Below are positions 22,526 through 30,135 of a stretch of 35,084 nucleotides of DNA, in pieces. Under the pieces are notes generated by a model that saw only the letters and a program-made list of their open reading frames with translations, made no database searches and was not told the DNA's origin. Both the position numbers and the translations under genes were made by a program. Numbering within the stretch: the stretch's first letter is position 1; every line of letters begins with the position of its first letter. The stretch covers positions 1 through 35,084 of the forward strand of contig JAGRGW010000128.1 of NCBI GenBank assembly GCA_020445315.1, given 5' to 3'. Source of the DNA: Gammaproteobacteria bacterium (lineage in GTDB: Bacteria; Pseudomonadota; Gammaproteobacteria; Chromatiales; Chromatiaceae).

Positions 22526-23011
22526 ATGCCAACATTTGTATACATGACCCGTTGCGACGGTTGCGGACATTGCGTCGATATCTGCCCGTCGGACATCATG
22601 CACATCGACAAGGTCACGCGCCGCGCGTACAACATCGAGCCCAACATGTGCTGGGAGTGCTACTCGTGCGTCAAGGCCTGCCCGCATCACGCCATTGACG
22701 TTCGCGGTTACGCAGACTTCGCCCCGCTCGGCCACTCGGTTCGTGTTATCCGCGACGAAGAGAAAGGCGTCATCGCGTGGCGCATCAAGTTCCGCAACGG
22801 CAAGAAGGACATGAACCTGCTGGCGCCGATCACGACCAAGCCGTGGGGCAAGCATATCCCGCAGCTGGCCGACGTGCCTGCGCCGACCAAGGATCAGCGC
22901 GCCAGCCAGTTGCTGTTCAACGAACCGAAATACATCCGCATGGACGACGGTGACATCCACACCCTCAAGTCCAACGGTCTCAAGATGGTACAAGGTGTGG
23001 AGGGCTACTAA
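22526..23011 (+). CDS. aprB: APS reductase beta subunit AprB
   Basis: This 161-aa iron-sulfur subunit carries two [4Fe-4S] clusters that pass electrons to or from the FAD of AprA. The cluster motifs are CDGCGHCVDICP (about residues 10-21) and CWECYSCVKACP (about 42-53). The rest (RIKFRNGKKDMNLLAPITT, then a long C-terminal arm ending VQGVEGY) matches AprB, whose tail wraps around AprA. AGGAGAG lies just upstream. The stop overlaps the aprA start by one base (TAATG), consistent with 1:1 synthesis. Confidence 0.97.
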   Translation: MPTFVYMTRCDGCGHCVDICPSDIMHIDKVTRRAYNIEPNMCWECYSCVKACPHHAIDVRGYADFAPLGHSVRVIRDEEKGVIAWRIKFRNGKKDMNLLAPITTKPWGKHIPQLADVPAPTKDQRASQLLFNEPKYIRMDDGDIHTLKSNGLKMVQGVEGY

Positions 23012-24891
23012 TGGCTTACAAGACAATCGTAGAAGACGATATCGACATCCTCGTCGCTGGTGCCGGCCTCGGTGGTACCGGTGCTGCCTGGGAAGCCCGC
23101 TACTGGGGCCAGGACAAGAAGATCGTTATCGCTGAGAAGGCCAACATCGATCGCTCCGGTGCAGTTGCACAGGGCCTGTACGCAATCAACTGCTACATGG
23201 GCACGCGTTTCGGCGAGAACAACCCGGAAGATCACGTGCGCTACGCTCGTATCGACCTGATGGGCATGGTCCGCGAAGACCTGCTGTTCGACATGGCCCG
23301 CCACGTCGACTCGGCTGTCCACCAGTTCGAAGAGTGGGGCCTGCCGCTGATGCGCAACCCGAAGACCGGCGCCTACCAGCGCGAAGGTCGCTGGCAGATC
23401 ATGATCCACGGCGAGTCGTACAAGCCGATCGTCGCCGAGGCCGCCAAGAAGTCGGCCGACAAGGTCTTCAACCGGATCTGTGTGACCCACCTGCTGATGG
23501 ACGAGGCCAAGGAAAACCGCGTCGCCGGTGCCGTTGGCTTCAACGTCCGTACCGGTAACTACCACGTCTTCAAGTCGAAGGCCGTGATCGTCGGTGCCGG
23601 TGGTGCGTCGAACATCTACAAGCCACGTTCCGTCGGTGAAGGCGCGGGTCGCGTCTGGTACGCACCGTGGTCGTCGGGTTCGGCCTATGGCCTGCTGATC
23701 GGCGCTGGCGCCAAGATGACGCAGATGGAAAACCGTATCGTCCTGGCCCGTTTCAAAGACGGTTACGGTCCGGTCGGTGCCTACTTCCTGCACCTGAAGA
23801 CCTACACCCAGAACGGCCTCGGCGAAGAGTACGAGTCCAAGTGGTTCCCGGCACTGGAAAAGATGGTTGGCAAGCGTTACCTCGACGTCGAGGCTTCGCA
23901 CCTGACCCACCGTCCGATACCGACCTGCCTGCGTAACCACGCATTCATCAACGAGGTGAATGCCGGTCGCGGTCCGATCCACATGGTCACGATGGAAGCG
24001 TTCCAGGATCCGCATCTCGAAGAGATCGGTTGGCACAACTTCCTCGGCATGACCGTCGGCCAGGCCGTGCTGTGGGCCGCTACCGACGTCGATCCGAAGT
24101 ACGAAAACCCGGAACTGACCACGTCCGAGCCGTACGTCATGGGTTCGCACGCCACCGGTTGCGGCGCATGGTGCTCGGGTCCGGAAGACCTGTCGCCGCC
24201 GGAGTACTACTGGGGCTACAACCGTATGACCACGGTCGAAGGCCTGTTCGGTGCAGGTGATGCCGTCGGCGGTACGCCGCACGCGTTCTCGTCCGGTTCG
24301 TTCACCGAGGGGCGCCTGGCTGCAAAGGCTGCGTGCCAGTACATCGATGACGGCAAGGCTGCCGGTATCCGTGTCTCGGACGAGCAGATCGAGCGCCGCC
24401 GCAAAGAGATCTACAAGCCGATGGAGCACTACAAGACCTATCGGAACGAGATCACCGCGGGCACGGTCAACCCGAATTACATCAACCCGCGCCAGGCTCT
24501 CGACCGTCTGCAGAAGCTGATGGACGAGTACTGCGGTGGTGTAACCGTTAGCTACATGACCAACGAGAAGTTGCTGCACATTGGTCTGAAGAAGATGAAG
24601 GCGCTGGAGGAGGATCTCGAGAAGATCGCCGCCGAGAACGTGCACGAGTTGCTGCGTGCATGGGAAGTCAAGCATCGTCATCTGACCTCCGAAGCTGTGT
24701 TCCAGCACACGCTGTTCCGTAAGGAGACGCGTTGGCCGGGGTACTACTATCGCGGCGACTTCATGAAGGTCGACGACGACAACTGGCACGTACTGACCGT
24801 GTCGCGCCGTGATCCGGCGACTGGCGAGTACACGATGGAGAAGGCGCCTTGCTATCACATCGTTGACGACGCCGAAGAAGCAGCCGCTTAA
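23011..24891 (+). CDS. aprA: APS reductase alpha subunit AprA
   Basis: This 626-aa FAD enzyme interconverts sulfite plus AMP and adenosine 5'-phosphosulfate. In this genetic setting (aprM present) it probably runs in the oxidative direction, from sulfite to APS, in the cytoplasm. The FAD-binding loop is AGAGLGGTGAAWEARYWG (about residues 17-34). RSGAVAQGLYAINCYMG follows, then GASNIYKPRSVGEGAGRVWYAPW and SHATGCGAWCSGPEDLSPPEY around the active site. GLFGAGDAVGGTPHAFSSGSFTEGR is the second FAD contact. The length is normal for the family. It ends at a strong terminator 14 bases downstream. A 616-codon antisense frame is a codon-bias shadow. Confidence 0.98.
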   Translation: MAYKTIVEDDIDILVAGAGLGGTGAAWEARYWGQDKKIVIAEKANIDRSGAVAQGLYAINCYMGTRFGENNPEDHVRYARIDLMGMVREDLLFDMARHVDSAVHQFEEWGLPLMRNPKTGAYQREGRWQIMIHGESYKPIVAEAAKKSADKVFNRICVTHLLMDEAKENRVAGAVGFNVRTGNYHVFKSKAVIVGAGGASNIYKPRSVGEGAGRVWYAPWSSGSAYGLLIGAGAKMTQMENRIVLARFKDGYGPVGAYFLHLKTYTQNGLGEEYESKWFPALEKMVGKRYLDVEASHLTHRPIPTCLRNHAFINEVNAGRGPIHMVTMEAFQDPHLEEIGWHNFLGMTVGQAVLWAATDVDPKYENPELTTSEPYVMGSHATGCGAWCSGPEDLSPPEYYWGYNRMTTVEGLFGAGDAVGGTPHAFSSGSFTEGRLAAKAACQYIDDGKAAGIRVSDEQIERRRKEIYKPMEHYKTYRNEITAGTVNPNYINPRQALDRLQKLMDEYCGGVTVSYMTNEKLLHIGLKKMKALEEDLEKIAAENVHELLRAWEVKHRHLTSEAVFQHTLFRKETRWPGYYYRGDFMKVDDDNWHVLTVSRRDPATGEYTMEKAPCYHIVDDAEEAAA

Positions 24892-24904
24892 TTTCGGCTG
24901 CGAG

Positions 24905-24947
24905 GCCAGGCGGAGACCCCATGGTCTCTGCCTGGCTTTTTCTTTTT
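24905..24947 (+). terminator. Intrinsic terminator after aprA
   Basis: GCCAGGCGGAGACC pairs with GGTCTCTGCCTGGC across CCAT, a 14-pair stem with one G-U, followed by a T-rich tract with two T5 runs. It closes the aprMBA transcript 14 bases after the stop. Confidence 0.93.
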
Positions 24948-25013
24948 GGGTTGCCCTAGAATCGCAGGTTTAGTGGCGGATCCTGACGGATCCGTGTCCC
25001 TGCGGAGCATCAA

Positions 25014-25364
25014 GTGAATATCATCGACAACACAGACGAGGAGATCCTGGCGGTCGCCCACCCCATGTGGGAAGACCTGATCAAGTACTCCAACAAGGGC
25101 CAGTACGGCAAGTTCATCCGCAAGTTCTCCTACGACCTGCTGCTCGGCCTCAACGAGGTGGAAGTGGGCAAGCAGTTCGCCAAGAGTGAGCTGACCCGCA
25201 GCCTGTCCGAGGACTACGATTTCCTTGGCCTGATCCGGCGCGGCGAGCACGTCACCGTGCTGTATCGCGTGCGCAGCACGAAACGCGAGGGCGAGTGGCT
25301 CGGGCGCATGGTGCTCGGTTACGAGAAAGGCGAAGTGCGGATCTTTGCCGCGTCGATTTTCTGA
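25014..25364 (+). CDS. Hypothetical protein, 116 aa, downstream of aprMBA
   Basis: I do not recognise this family with certainty. It starts at GTG 25014, with TGCGGAGC about 10 bases upstream. The sequence is helical at first (TDEEILAVAHPMWEDLIKYSN, FIRKFSYDLLLGLN). It then forms a curved sheet (FLGLIRRGEHVTVLYRVRSTKREGEWLGRMVLGYEKGEVRIFAASIF in order), a pattern resembling small NTF2-like or cystatin-like folds. It lies beyond the aprA terminator and 5 bases before the FKBP-like gene, forming a two-gene unit with it. Confidence 0.8.
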   Translation: MNIIDNTDEEILAVAHPMWEDLIKYSNKGQYGKFIRKFSYDLLLGLNEVEVGKQFAKSELTRSLSEDYDFLGLIRRGEHVTVLYRVRSTKREGEWLGRMVLGYEKGEVRIFAASIF

Positions 25365-25369
25365 TCGCC

Positions 25370-25900
25370 ATGAAAGAGATCATTACGGAGAACAAGCTCG
25401 TCGAACTGAGCTACAAGGTCATCGACGAGAAATCGGGCGAGGTGCTGACCGCGGTCGAGTACCCCATCGGTTACGTGCACGGGACGAACTCGGTGCTGTC
25501 CGCGCAGGTCACGGTCGAGCTCGAGGGCAAGTCTGCCGGCGACATCATCGAGGTGCCGATCGAAGGCGATACCCTGTATGGCCCGCGTGACGAATCGCTG
25601 GTGTTTACCGACTACATCGAGAACGTGCCGGAAGAGTACCGCGAGATCGGTACCACGATCGTCATGGAAAACGACAAGGGCGAAACCAAGAGTTTCATCG
25701 TGACCCGTATCGACGAGAAGACCCTGACCGTCGACGGCAACAACCCGCTGTGCGGACGTTCAGTGATTTTCCGCCTCGAGGTCCTGTCGGTGCGTGATGC
25801 GACCGAGGAAGAGATCGAGGTTGGCGGCAGTGTCGTCGCCGGGCCCGACATCGGTCAGGCCATGCTCTCGATCGACAAGGCCAAGCCCACGTCGCACTGA
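25370..25900 (+). CDS. SlyD-like FKBP protein with degenerate isomerase site
   Basis: This 176-aa protein has the SlyD layout: an FKBP half (VELSYKVIDEKSGEVL), an IF-domain insertion around residues 70-120 (EEYREIGTTIVMENDKGETKSFIV), then VDGNNPLCGRSVIFRLEVLSV. The usual N-P-L-A-G-x-x-L-x-F motif is thus kept as NPLCGRSVIF. However, the catalytic segment normally reading G-L-I-P-G-L-E is VLSAQVT, and AYG is LYG. It probably keeps chaperone or binding function with little isomerase activity. The C-terminal tail has no histidine-rich metal region. ATG 25370 is 5 bases after the previous stop. Its position after aprMBA suggests a role in maturation of the sulfur enzyme, but that is a guess. Confidence 0.85.
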   Translation: MKEIITENKLVELSYKVIDEKSGEVLTAVEYPIGYVHGTNSVLSAQVTVELEGKSAGDIIEVPIEGDTLYGPRDESLVFTDYIENVPEEYREIGTTIVMENDKGETKSFIVTRIDEKTLTVDGNNPLCGRSVIFRLEVLSVRDATEEEIEVGGSVVAGPDIGQAMLSIDKAKPTSH

Positions 25901-25966
25901 CGGAACCTGGCATCGGCTTACCTGGGGCCGTCTCCAGGCCCGCCCCCGCTCATGGCGGCGGCTCGC

Positions 25967-26311
25967 TCAGTTGGGCTTGTGACCCGTGCTCGGGTCGCCG
26001 CTCATTTCGATCATCTCCGAAATCTCCAGCACGCCGTTTATCTTCAGGAACGGACACGACTCCGCCGCCTTGATCGCCTCCTTCATCGATGGCAACTCCA
26101 GGATGCTGAGCCCGGACATCATCGTCGTGCTGCCGGGTAGCGCCGCCTTTCCGCGCTGAACCGTGTGTGTGTCCTTGAACGGCACCGCGGGGCTGATCAC
26201 GGCCCTGCCGAGCGAGTCCAGCCAGCGCTGGTACTCTTCGAAATGCTGCTTGCCTTGAACGGCATCGGTCGGGTAGTCACCACCGAGGTAGACGAAAATG
26301 TACTTGGGCAT
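25967..26311 (-). CDS. YCII-related domain protein
   Basis: This 114-aa soluble protein has the ferredoxin-like fold of the YCII/DGPF superfamily. It begins MPKYIFVYLGGDYP (ATG 26311). An in-frame ATG 48 bases upstream lacks support. Other marks are HFEEYQRWLDSLGRAVISPAVPFKD and GLSILELPSMKEAIKAAESCPFL, typical of these small proteins. No catalytic role is known for this subgroup. It is convergent with the FKBP-like gene. Confidence 0.8.
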   Translation of the reverse strand: MPKYIFVYLGGDYPTDAVQGKQHFEEYQRWLDSLGRAVISPAVPFKDTHTVQRGKAALPGSTTMMSGLSILELPSMKEAIKAAESCPFLKINGVLEISEMIEMSGDPSTGHKPN

Positions 26312-26705
26312 GTGGATGGGGTCTCTCAGGTAAGGCAGTACAATCCTGCCGATCGGCAACCGTCCAGGCGGGTTGCACGACGAACGGGATTTCGGGCATG
26401 AAATCGGAGGGCCGAGCGGTGTGTGTACTCGACCGTTCTTATTCGCAAAAGGCTAACACAGACGCCGCAAATCGGGTTGTCTCGTGCGCTAACTGACTGA
26501 TTCGCCAGCTGACCCTCTGTCGTTCGAACGTGATGCGGGTTTCTTATTACCACGCTTTATCAGTACCTTATGAAAATCTGCTTTACCTCTGGCCGCGAGC
26601 GAATTAAAAAGGCGTACTGAAAATACACGGTCGTGGCTGTCGCGCAGCGTCGCTTCGATTTTTGACCTACACCGATATCACTGTTTTCACGACGAGAGGT
26701 GAACT
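26312..26705. other. Intergenic region before the 53-aa ORF
   Basis: There are 394 bases without a supported gene. The part from about 26540 to 26620 is clearly more AT-rich than the window average. No convincing promoter or dyad was found, although TTGACC at 26661 could be a -35 with a poor -10. Confidence 0.4.
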
Positions 26706-26867
26706 ATGAGCGAACCGCAGAAAACCCGTCCGAAGGTCCCCGAAGGCAAAACGGCGTACCTGATCACGCGCCAGAAAGAGGCCAACGAGAAGGGCTATGT
26801 CGGTTACGACACGATCTGGGAGTCGTTCCAGAAGGAAGCCGAGTACCAGACGCCGAAGAAGCCCTGA
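26706..26867 (+). CDS. Small hydrophilic protein, 53 aa
   Basis: This product is not recognised. The frame from ATG 26706 to TGA 26867 has a GAGAGG site 6 bases upstream. The peptide (MSEPQKTRPKVPEGKTAYLI, then TRQKEANEKGYVGYDTI and WESFQKEAEYQTPKKP) is highly charged, with no cysteine and no membrane segment. The codon pattern is that of a real gene, with GC-rich third positions despite the Lys/Glu-rich content. It stands alone, about 120 bases before a strong terminator at 26985-27015. Confidence 0.65.
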   Translation: MSEPQKTRPKVPEGKTAYLITRQKEANEKGYVGYDTIWESFQKEAEYQTPKKP

Positions 26868-26984
26868 GCTCTCGTTCGAAGCGGGCCGCTGCCCGCGTTT
26901 CTCACCAGCTTGTACGGAGATGCCCTGAAAAGGGGCCAACTTCAACAGATCGGCCAGGTGAGCGCGAAGCGATCGGCACGCAAC

Positions 26985-27015
26985 AAAAAAGGCCGCCCAC
27001 TGGGCGGCCTTTTTT
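26985..27015. terminator. Bidirectional intrinsic terminator
   Basis: A6, then GGCCGCCC (26991-26998), a 3-base loop, GGGCGGCC (27002-27009) and T6. It is symmetric, so it can end both the 53-aa gene (plus) and the cytochrome gene (minus). Confidence 0.9.
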
Positions 27016-27061
27016 GTTGCTACGCGATCACCCGCCAAAAACAGGCGATTTGGGCGCGTAA

Positions 27062-27088
27062 GTGGTGCTTCCCGTCAGGAAGCACCAC
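27062..27088 (-). terminator. 11-bp hairpin downstream of the cytochrome gene
   Basis: GTGGTGCTTCC (27062-27072) pairs perfectly with GGAAGCACCAC (27078-27088) across 5 bases, 6 bases after the cytochrome c stop on the minus strand. No T tract follows. It may be a 3'-end stabiliser ahead of the real terminator at 26985-27015. Confidence 0.5.
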
Positions 27089-27094
27089 GAGACA

Positions 27095-27412
27095 TCACTT
27101 CAGCGATTCGAGATACGCTGCGACGTTGTCCATGTCGGCGTCCGACAACATCATGGCCATCGGTTTCATCGCCGCGGCATTGGTGCTGTTGCGCTGCCCG
27201 TCTTTGTAGGCCTTCAACGCCAGAACGGCGTACTGGGCCTTCTGGCCGGCCAGGTTCGGGTACTGCGGCAGCATGCTGACAGCGGCAGGGCCGTGGCAGC
27301 CTGCGCAACCCTTGGTGTTGTAAACGGTTTTGCCAGCAGCGGCGTCGCCGGCGATTGCGTTGCCGCCCGTTGCAAGGGCCAGTACTGCCATACAGGTCAC
27401 GATTGCTTTCAT
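27095..27412 (-). CDS. Periplasmic class I cytochrome c
   Basis: This 105-aa protein has a signal peptide (MKAIVTCMAVLALATGGNAIA) and one haem site, CAGCH, at residues 36-40. PNLAGQKAQYAVLALKAYKDGQR and SDADMDNVAAYLESLK follow, the usual class I cytochrome c signature with the distal methionine in the MKPMAMM segment. The sequence belongs to the c553/c5-like group that shuttles electrons to terminal oxidases. GGAG lies 9 bases before the ATG. It is monocistronic, with two hairpins downstream. Confidence 0.93.
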   Translation of the reverse strand: MKAIVTCMAVLALATGGNAIAGDAAAGKTVYNTKGCAGCHGPAAVSMLPQYPNLAGQKAQYAVLALKAYKDGQRNSTNAAAMKPMAMMLSDADMDNVAAYLESLK

Positions 27413-27882
27413 CTACGAAGTCTCCTCGACAGGGAACGTTGGATGCTAATGAGTGGACATACGTCCGGGTATTGAGACCAAATCGGTTATGTTAGTTCAA
27501 TCTGATTGCTTTCAATCATAACCAATGGCAATACAGACGCGGGAAAAGTGCAGGAATTCCCCTGAATTTTCCGGATGGCGCGGGTGGCCCGTTGCGGGAG
27601 CAGACCTCGACCGGTCAGCGAGGCGCGGCCTGTCGAGGCGTGGTCTTGTCGCACCGGTCTGCGGGCATTGACCTCGACCTCCACGCTGTCGACCAGGCCG
27701 AGCATCACCGTGCGCCGATCGATGACAGGATTCTCAGAATCGGGAATGACGGCGCGTTGACCGTTCAGCAACTCGCTGACTGGCATCCGTGGTGCGGGAT
27801 CGGGGCCACAGGTCTGTATCGCTGCCGATGGTCACGCGGTTTCCTCGTGTTATCCCGCTTGCCTGAAGTCGGGCGGGTGGTG
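27413..27882. other. Intergenic region, no supported gene
   Basis: There are 470 bases between the cytochrome promoter side and the DUF2325 3' end. Short frames occur on both strands (for example 27487-27786 minus), but they lack ribosome sites and family features. I see no structured RNA or terminator with a T tract. Confidence 0.45.
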
Positions 27883-29403
27883 TCAGTCTGGCGAGCTCAT
27901 GCCATACAGTGCGCGCGTGAACGACGAGATCCCCGAGTTGCGCAGGAAAACGTGCGGTGTTTCGTTGCGCTTGCAGAAGCGTTTCAACCGGTAATAGGCA
28001 TCGTGGCTGACACTGTCGGTGGCGCAGACGACAGCATCCGCTGATGACAGCAGTGCATCGAGTCGCTGGCGGTTGTCTTCGAGGCCACCGTCGTAGTGCT
28101 CGAACCGACCGTTGCAACGCGTGACCAACTCCCGGTAATGCTCGATGAGCCGGTTGCGGCCGCCGACGCAGAGGATGCGGCGACCACCGAGATCGGGGTT
28201 GTCGCCGGGTTCCGGTCCCTCGCAGTTCTCGCAGATGTCGAGCGACCGCGTGATGAAGCGCTCCATCGCGCTGCAGTCGGCGACGAGTTCGGCGTTCTCG
28301 GTCTGAGCGTCCGACAGTTCCTGTTCCGCCGAGCTCAGTGCTGCCTCCATCGCCTCGGACTGTTGCTGCAGGCCGGCCAGCCTGCGTTCGCGATCGAGCA
28401 GTTCGGTCGTCAGCAGCTCGACACGTTGCTGCGTGCTGCTGTTGCGGAGTTCGGCGATGTCGTGCACGAACTGCGTCTCGCGGGCGGCCAGTTCACGACG
28501 GTGTCGGTGGGTCTCGGCGAGTTCACGTTCGAGCTCGAGGATGCGCTGTTCGCGTTCCTCGAGCTGGCGACGCTGGCGCCCCTGCGCGGCGTCGAAGTCA
28601 TGCTGCAGAGTTCGCAGCTCTTGCTCGGCCTCGGTCAGACGTTTCAGGTCGGCGCGCTGCCCGGCGCCGATCTGGTGCGACAGCATGTGGATCTCCTCGA
28701 ACGTACGCGCCTTCAGTGCGTCGTCGCACCTGGCGTGGGTCAGGGTCGCCCACAGGGCACCCGGCACGTCACCCCGGGCCAGACCGTCTTCCCACGCGGC
28801 GGTCAGGTCGGCATCGGTTCTGGCGCGGGAGAAGCGCTTGACATGGCTGGCGTACTTTTTGTCCAGGGCTTTGTGCGTGGCGAGCGACAGGCTGTTCTTT
28901 TCGTCGGCAGCGGCGACGAAGCTGACATGCACGTCATAGTCGGTCAGCTCGCCGCTCGGTCGGGCGCCGGCCTTGAGCGCGATGCGCCGCAGTTCGTCGG
29001 CCTCCAGGCAGGTGCCGATGACAGGGCAGTGCAGCTTGTGCGGCAGCTCCCACAGCTTGCGCCGGGTCTTGCGCCCGCTGCGCTGTTCGGTCCTGGCCAG
29101 CTGCCTTTTCCGCACTTGCGACGTCAGTCCACCGGGGGCGGGTTCGAGCATTGGCACGGGCCTGGTCTTGTCGTACACGGCCGCGGTCAGTGCCGCGGTC
29201 GCGTCCGCGCTGATGACTGCCTTGTCGTCGCCGAGCAACGCGCGGCTGGTGGGGCCGTCGAGTTCGGCCAGCACCTCCAGCGTGCCGTGGTCCCTGATGC
29301 GGACGACGGATAGCGCCCGGTCGAGCTCGATGAGGAAGTACTGCGCCTGTCCGGGCATGTCGGTTGCTTGGGCGGGGGGCGGTCCGGTTCGCGGGAGGCA
29401 CAT
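27883..29403 (-). CDS. DUF2325 protein with long coiled coil
   Basis: This 506-aa cytoplasmic protein has three parts. The N-terminal part (to about residue 230) carries HCPVIGTCLEADELRRIALKAG, typical of the family. A long coiled coil (about 255-385) is rich in Glu/Arg/Leu heptads (QLEEREQRILELERELAE). The C-terminal DUF2325 domain (about 405-506) has ILCVGGRNRLIEHY, FEHYDGGLEDN, DAVVCATDSVSHDAYYRLKRFCK and FLRNSGISSFTRAL. CENCEG just before the domain could bind metal. Function is unknown. GGGAGG lies 10 bases before ATG 29403. An internal ATG at 29358 has no site. It starts 6 bases after the 80-aa gene and belongs to the Fur-controlled hemP operon. Confidence 0.9.
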   Translation of the reverse strand: MCLPRTGPPPAQATDMPGQAQYFLIELDRALSVVRIRDHGTLEVLAELDGPTSRALLGDDKAVISADATAALTAAVYDKTRPVPMLEPAPGGLTSQVRKRQLARTEQRSGRKTRRKLWELPHKLHCPVIGTCLEADELRRIALKAGARPSGELTDYDVHVSFVAAADEKNSLSLATHKALDKKYASHVKRFSRARTDADLTAAWEDGLARGDVPGALWATLTHARCDDALKARTFEEIHMLSHQIGAGQRADLKRLTEAEQELRTLQHDFDAAQGRQRRQLEEREQRILELERELAETHRHRRELAARETQFVHDIAELRNSSTQQRVELLTTELLDRERRLAGLQQQSEAMEAALSSAEQELSDAQTENAELVADCSAMERFITRSLDICENCEGPEPGDNPDLGGRRILCVGGRNRLIEHYRELVTRCNGRFEHYDGGLEDNRQRLDALLSSADAVVCATDSVSHDAYYRLKRFCKRNETPHVFLRNSGISSFTRALYGMSSPD

Positions 29404-29409
29404 CGGGAT

Positions 29410-29652
29410 TCAGCCTCCCCGTGATTCGGAGGTTGCCGCCAGCAGCCGCCAGTGCGAACGCATTCGCAGGTAGGCGCAGCGTCCGTCAGCCCTGCCGTCG
29501 AAGGCCGGGTGGTCGCGCAGCATGTCGATGTGACGGACAACGGCGTGGGCTATTTGTGCCGAGCGTGTCTGCGCGTAACGCCGGATCAACGGTACCAACT
29601 GTTGTGCGATGATATCGGCGGCGCGGCCGATCGGTGGGTTTGTGCCAGCCAT
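29410..29652 (-). CDS. Hypothetical 80-aa protein, paralogue of the 102-aa protein at 30136
   Basis: ATG 29652 (MAGTNPPIGRAADIIAQQLV) has GGAGGGG close upstream. A longer frame to 29715 is not needed. The family is unknown to me. The central stretch VVRHIDMLRDHPAFDGRADG and then RCAYLRMRSHWRLLA aligns well with VVHYAEALCRHPDFEGTDEQ and RCSYGRLAKQWHWLA in the divergent gene at 30136. The conserved H-P-x-F-x-G, R-C-x-Y and W-x-L-A positions suggest a small helical binding protein. It lies between hemP and DUF2325 in one operon. Confidence 0.8.
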   Translation of the reverse strand: MAGTNPPIGRAADIIAQQLVPLIRRYAQTRSAQIAHAVVRHIDMLRDHPAFDGRADGRCAYLRMRSHWRLLAATSESRGG

Positions 29653-29742
29653 GGTGATGCCCCTCCGGGAGCGATTGCTTCTGCGACTGATGGCTGGCGT
29701 CGGACGGTGCGGCATCCGGGCTTGCTGTTCGGGTTGTGTCGT

Positions 29743-29910
29743 CTACTTGGTCAGGATCAGTTTTCCCTTGCGTGTCTTGCGAAGGGTGTACACCTCGCCT
29801 TTGTGCTCGATCAGCACGATGTCGCTGTCGTCGAACAGCGATTCGCTGTCGATGGTCGGCATGTCTTCGATAGCGGTGCCTGTCGGAGCGCTTCGTGGCC
29901 GATCGGTCAT
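29743..29910 (-). CDS. hemP: Haemin uptake protein HemP (first copy)
   Basis: This 55-aa protein begins at ATG 29910 (MTDRPRSAPTGTAIEDMP). A TTG at 29928 is an alternative. It contains the HemP signature: T-I-D-S-E-S-L-F-D-D, then IEHKGEVYTLRKTRKGKLILTK to the end. HemP proteins are small products of haem-uptake operons under Fur control. They have been implicated as regulators or accessory factors of haem receptor expression. Here it heads an operon with the 80-aa protein and DUF2325, and no haem receptor is adjacent. Confidence 0.88.
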   Translation of the reverse strand: MTDRPRSAPTGTAIEDMPTIDSESLFDDSDIVLIEHKGEVYTLRKTRKGKLILTK

Positions 29911-29961
29911 GGGCGATTCTTCGATCAATGGACTGTCAACGTGCAGGTCTGTTGACGTTCG

Positions 29962-29989
29962 AGTGTACCCGTAAGCAAGCGAAAGTCAA
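29962..29989 (-). promoter_or_regulatory. Promoter of the hemP-80aa-DUF2325 operon
   Basis: On the minus strand, TTGACT (29989-29984) and TACACT (29967-29962) are separated by 16 bases. The Fur box at 29988-30006 overlaps the -35 element. Confidence 0.55.
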
Positions 29990-30006
29990 TGCGAATCATT
30001 CGCAAT
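29988..30006. promoter_or_regulatory. Fur box at the hemP / 102-aa divergent promoter region
   Basis: A perfect 7-1-7 inverted repeat, TGCGAAT-C-ATTCGCA (29990-30004), extends to 19 bases. This is the form of a proteobacterial Fur box. A second, weaker Fur-like sequence (AATGCGAATAAGTATTATT, 30043-30061) overlaps the -10 of the divergent plus-strand promoter. Confidence 0.75.
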
Positions 30007-30032
30007 ATTGTCACTGAGCGTGAGTGGCTGGC

Positions 30033-30060
30033 TTGCGCATCCAATGCGAATAAGTATTAT
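30033..30060 (+). promoter_or_regulatory. Possible promoter of the 102-aa gene
   Basis: TTGCGC (30033-30038) and TATTAT (30055-30060) are 16 bases apart. The weaker Fur-like sequence covers the -10 element. This is consistent with iron repression in both directions. Confidence 0.45.
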
Positions 30061-30135
30061 TAACAAAACGCAAGCCCTCGGGAACGTACCCGATAGCCAG
30101 CTCGATTTTCTGTTTCTTCATGGGAGTTATCGGTC

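Noticed and set aside
23008..24858. 616-codon open frame antisense to aprA
   Set aside because: It mirrors a well-identified aprA in a codon-biased, GC-rich gene. The product has no recognisable domain and no ribosome site.
27487..27786. 99-codon minus-strand frame between DUF2325 and cytochrome c
   Set aside because: No ribosome site, no recognisable features and no conserved-looking pattern. The region was left as non-coding.
28096..29313. 405-codon frame antisense to the DUF2325 gene
   Set aside because: The DUF2325 protein on the other strand has clear family motifs. The antisense product is an artefact of GC-rich third positions.
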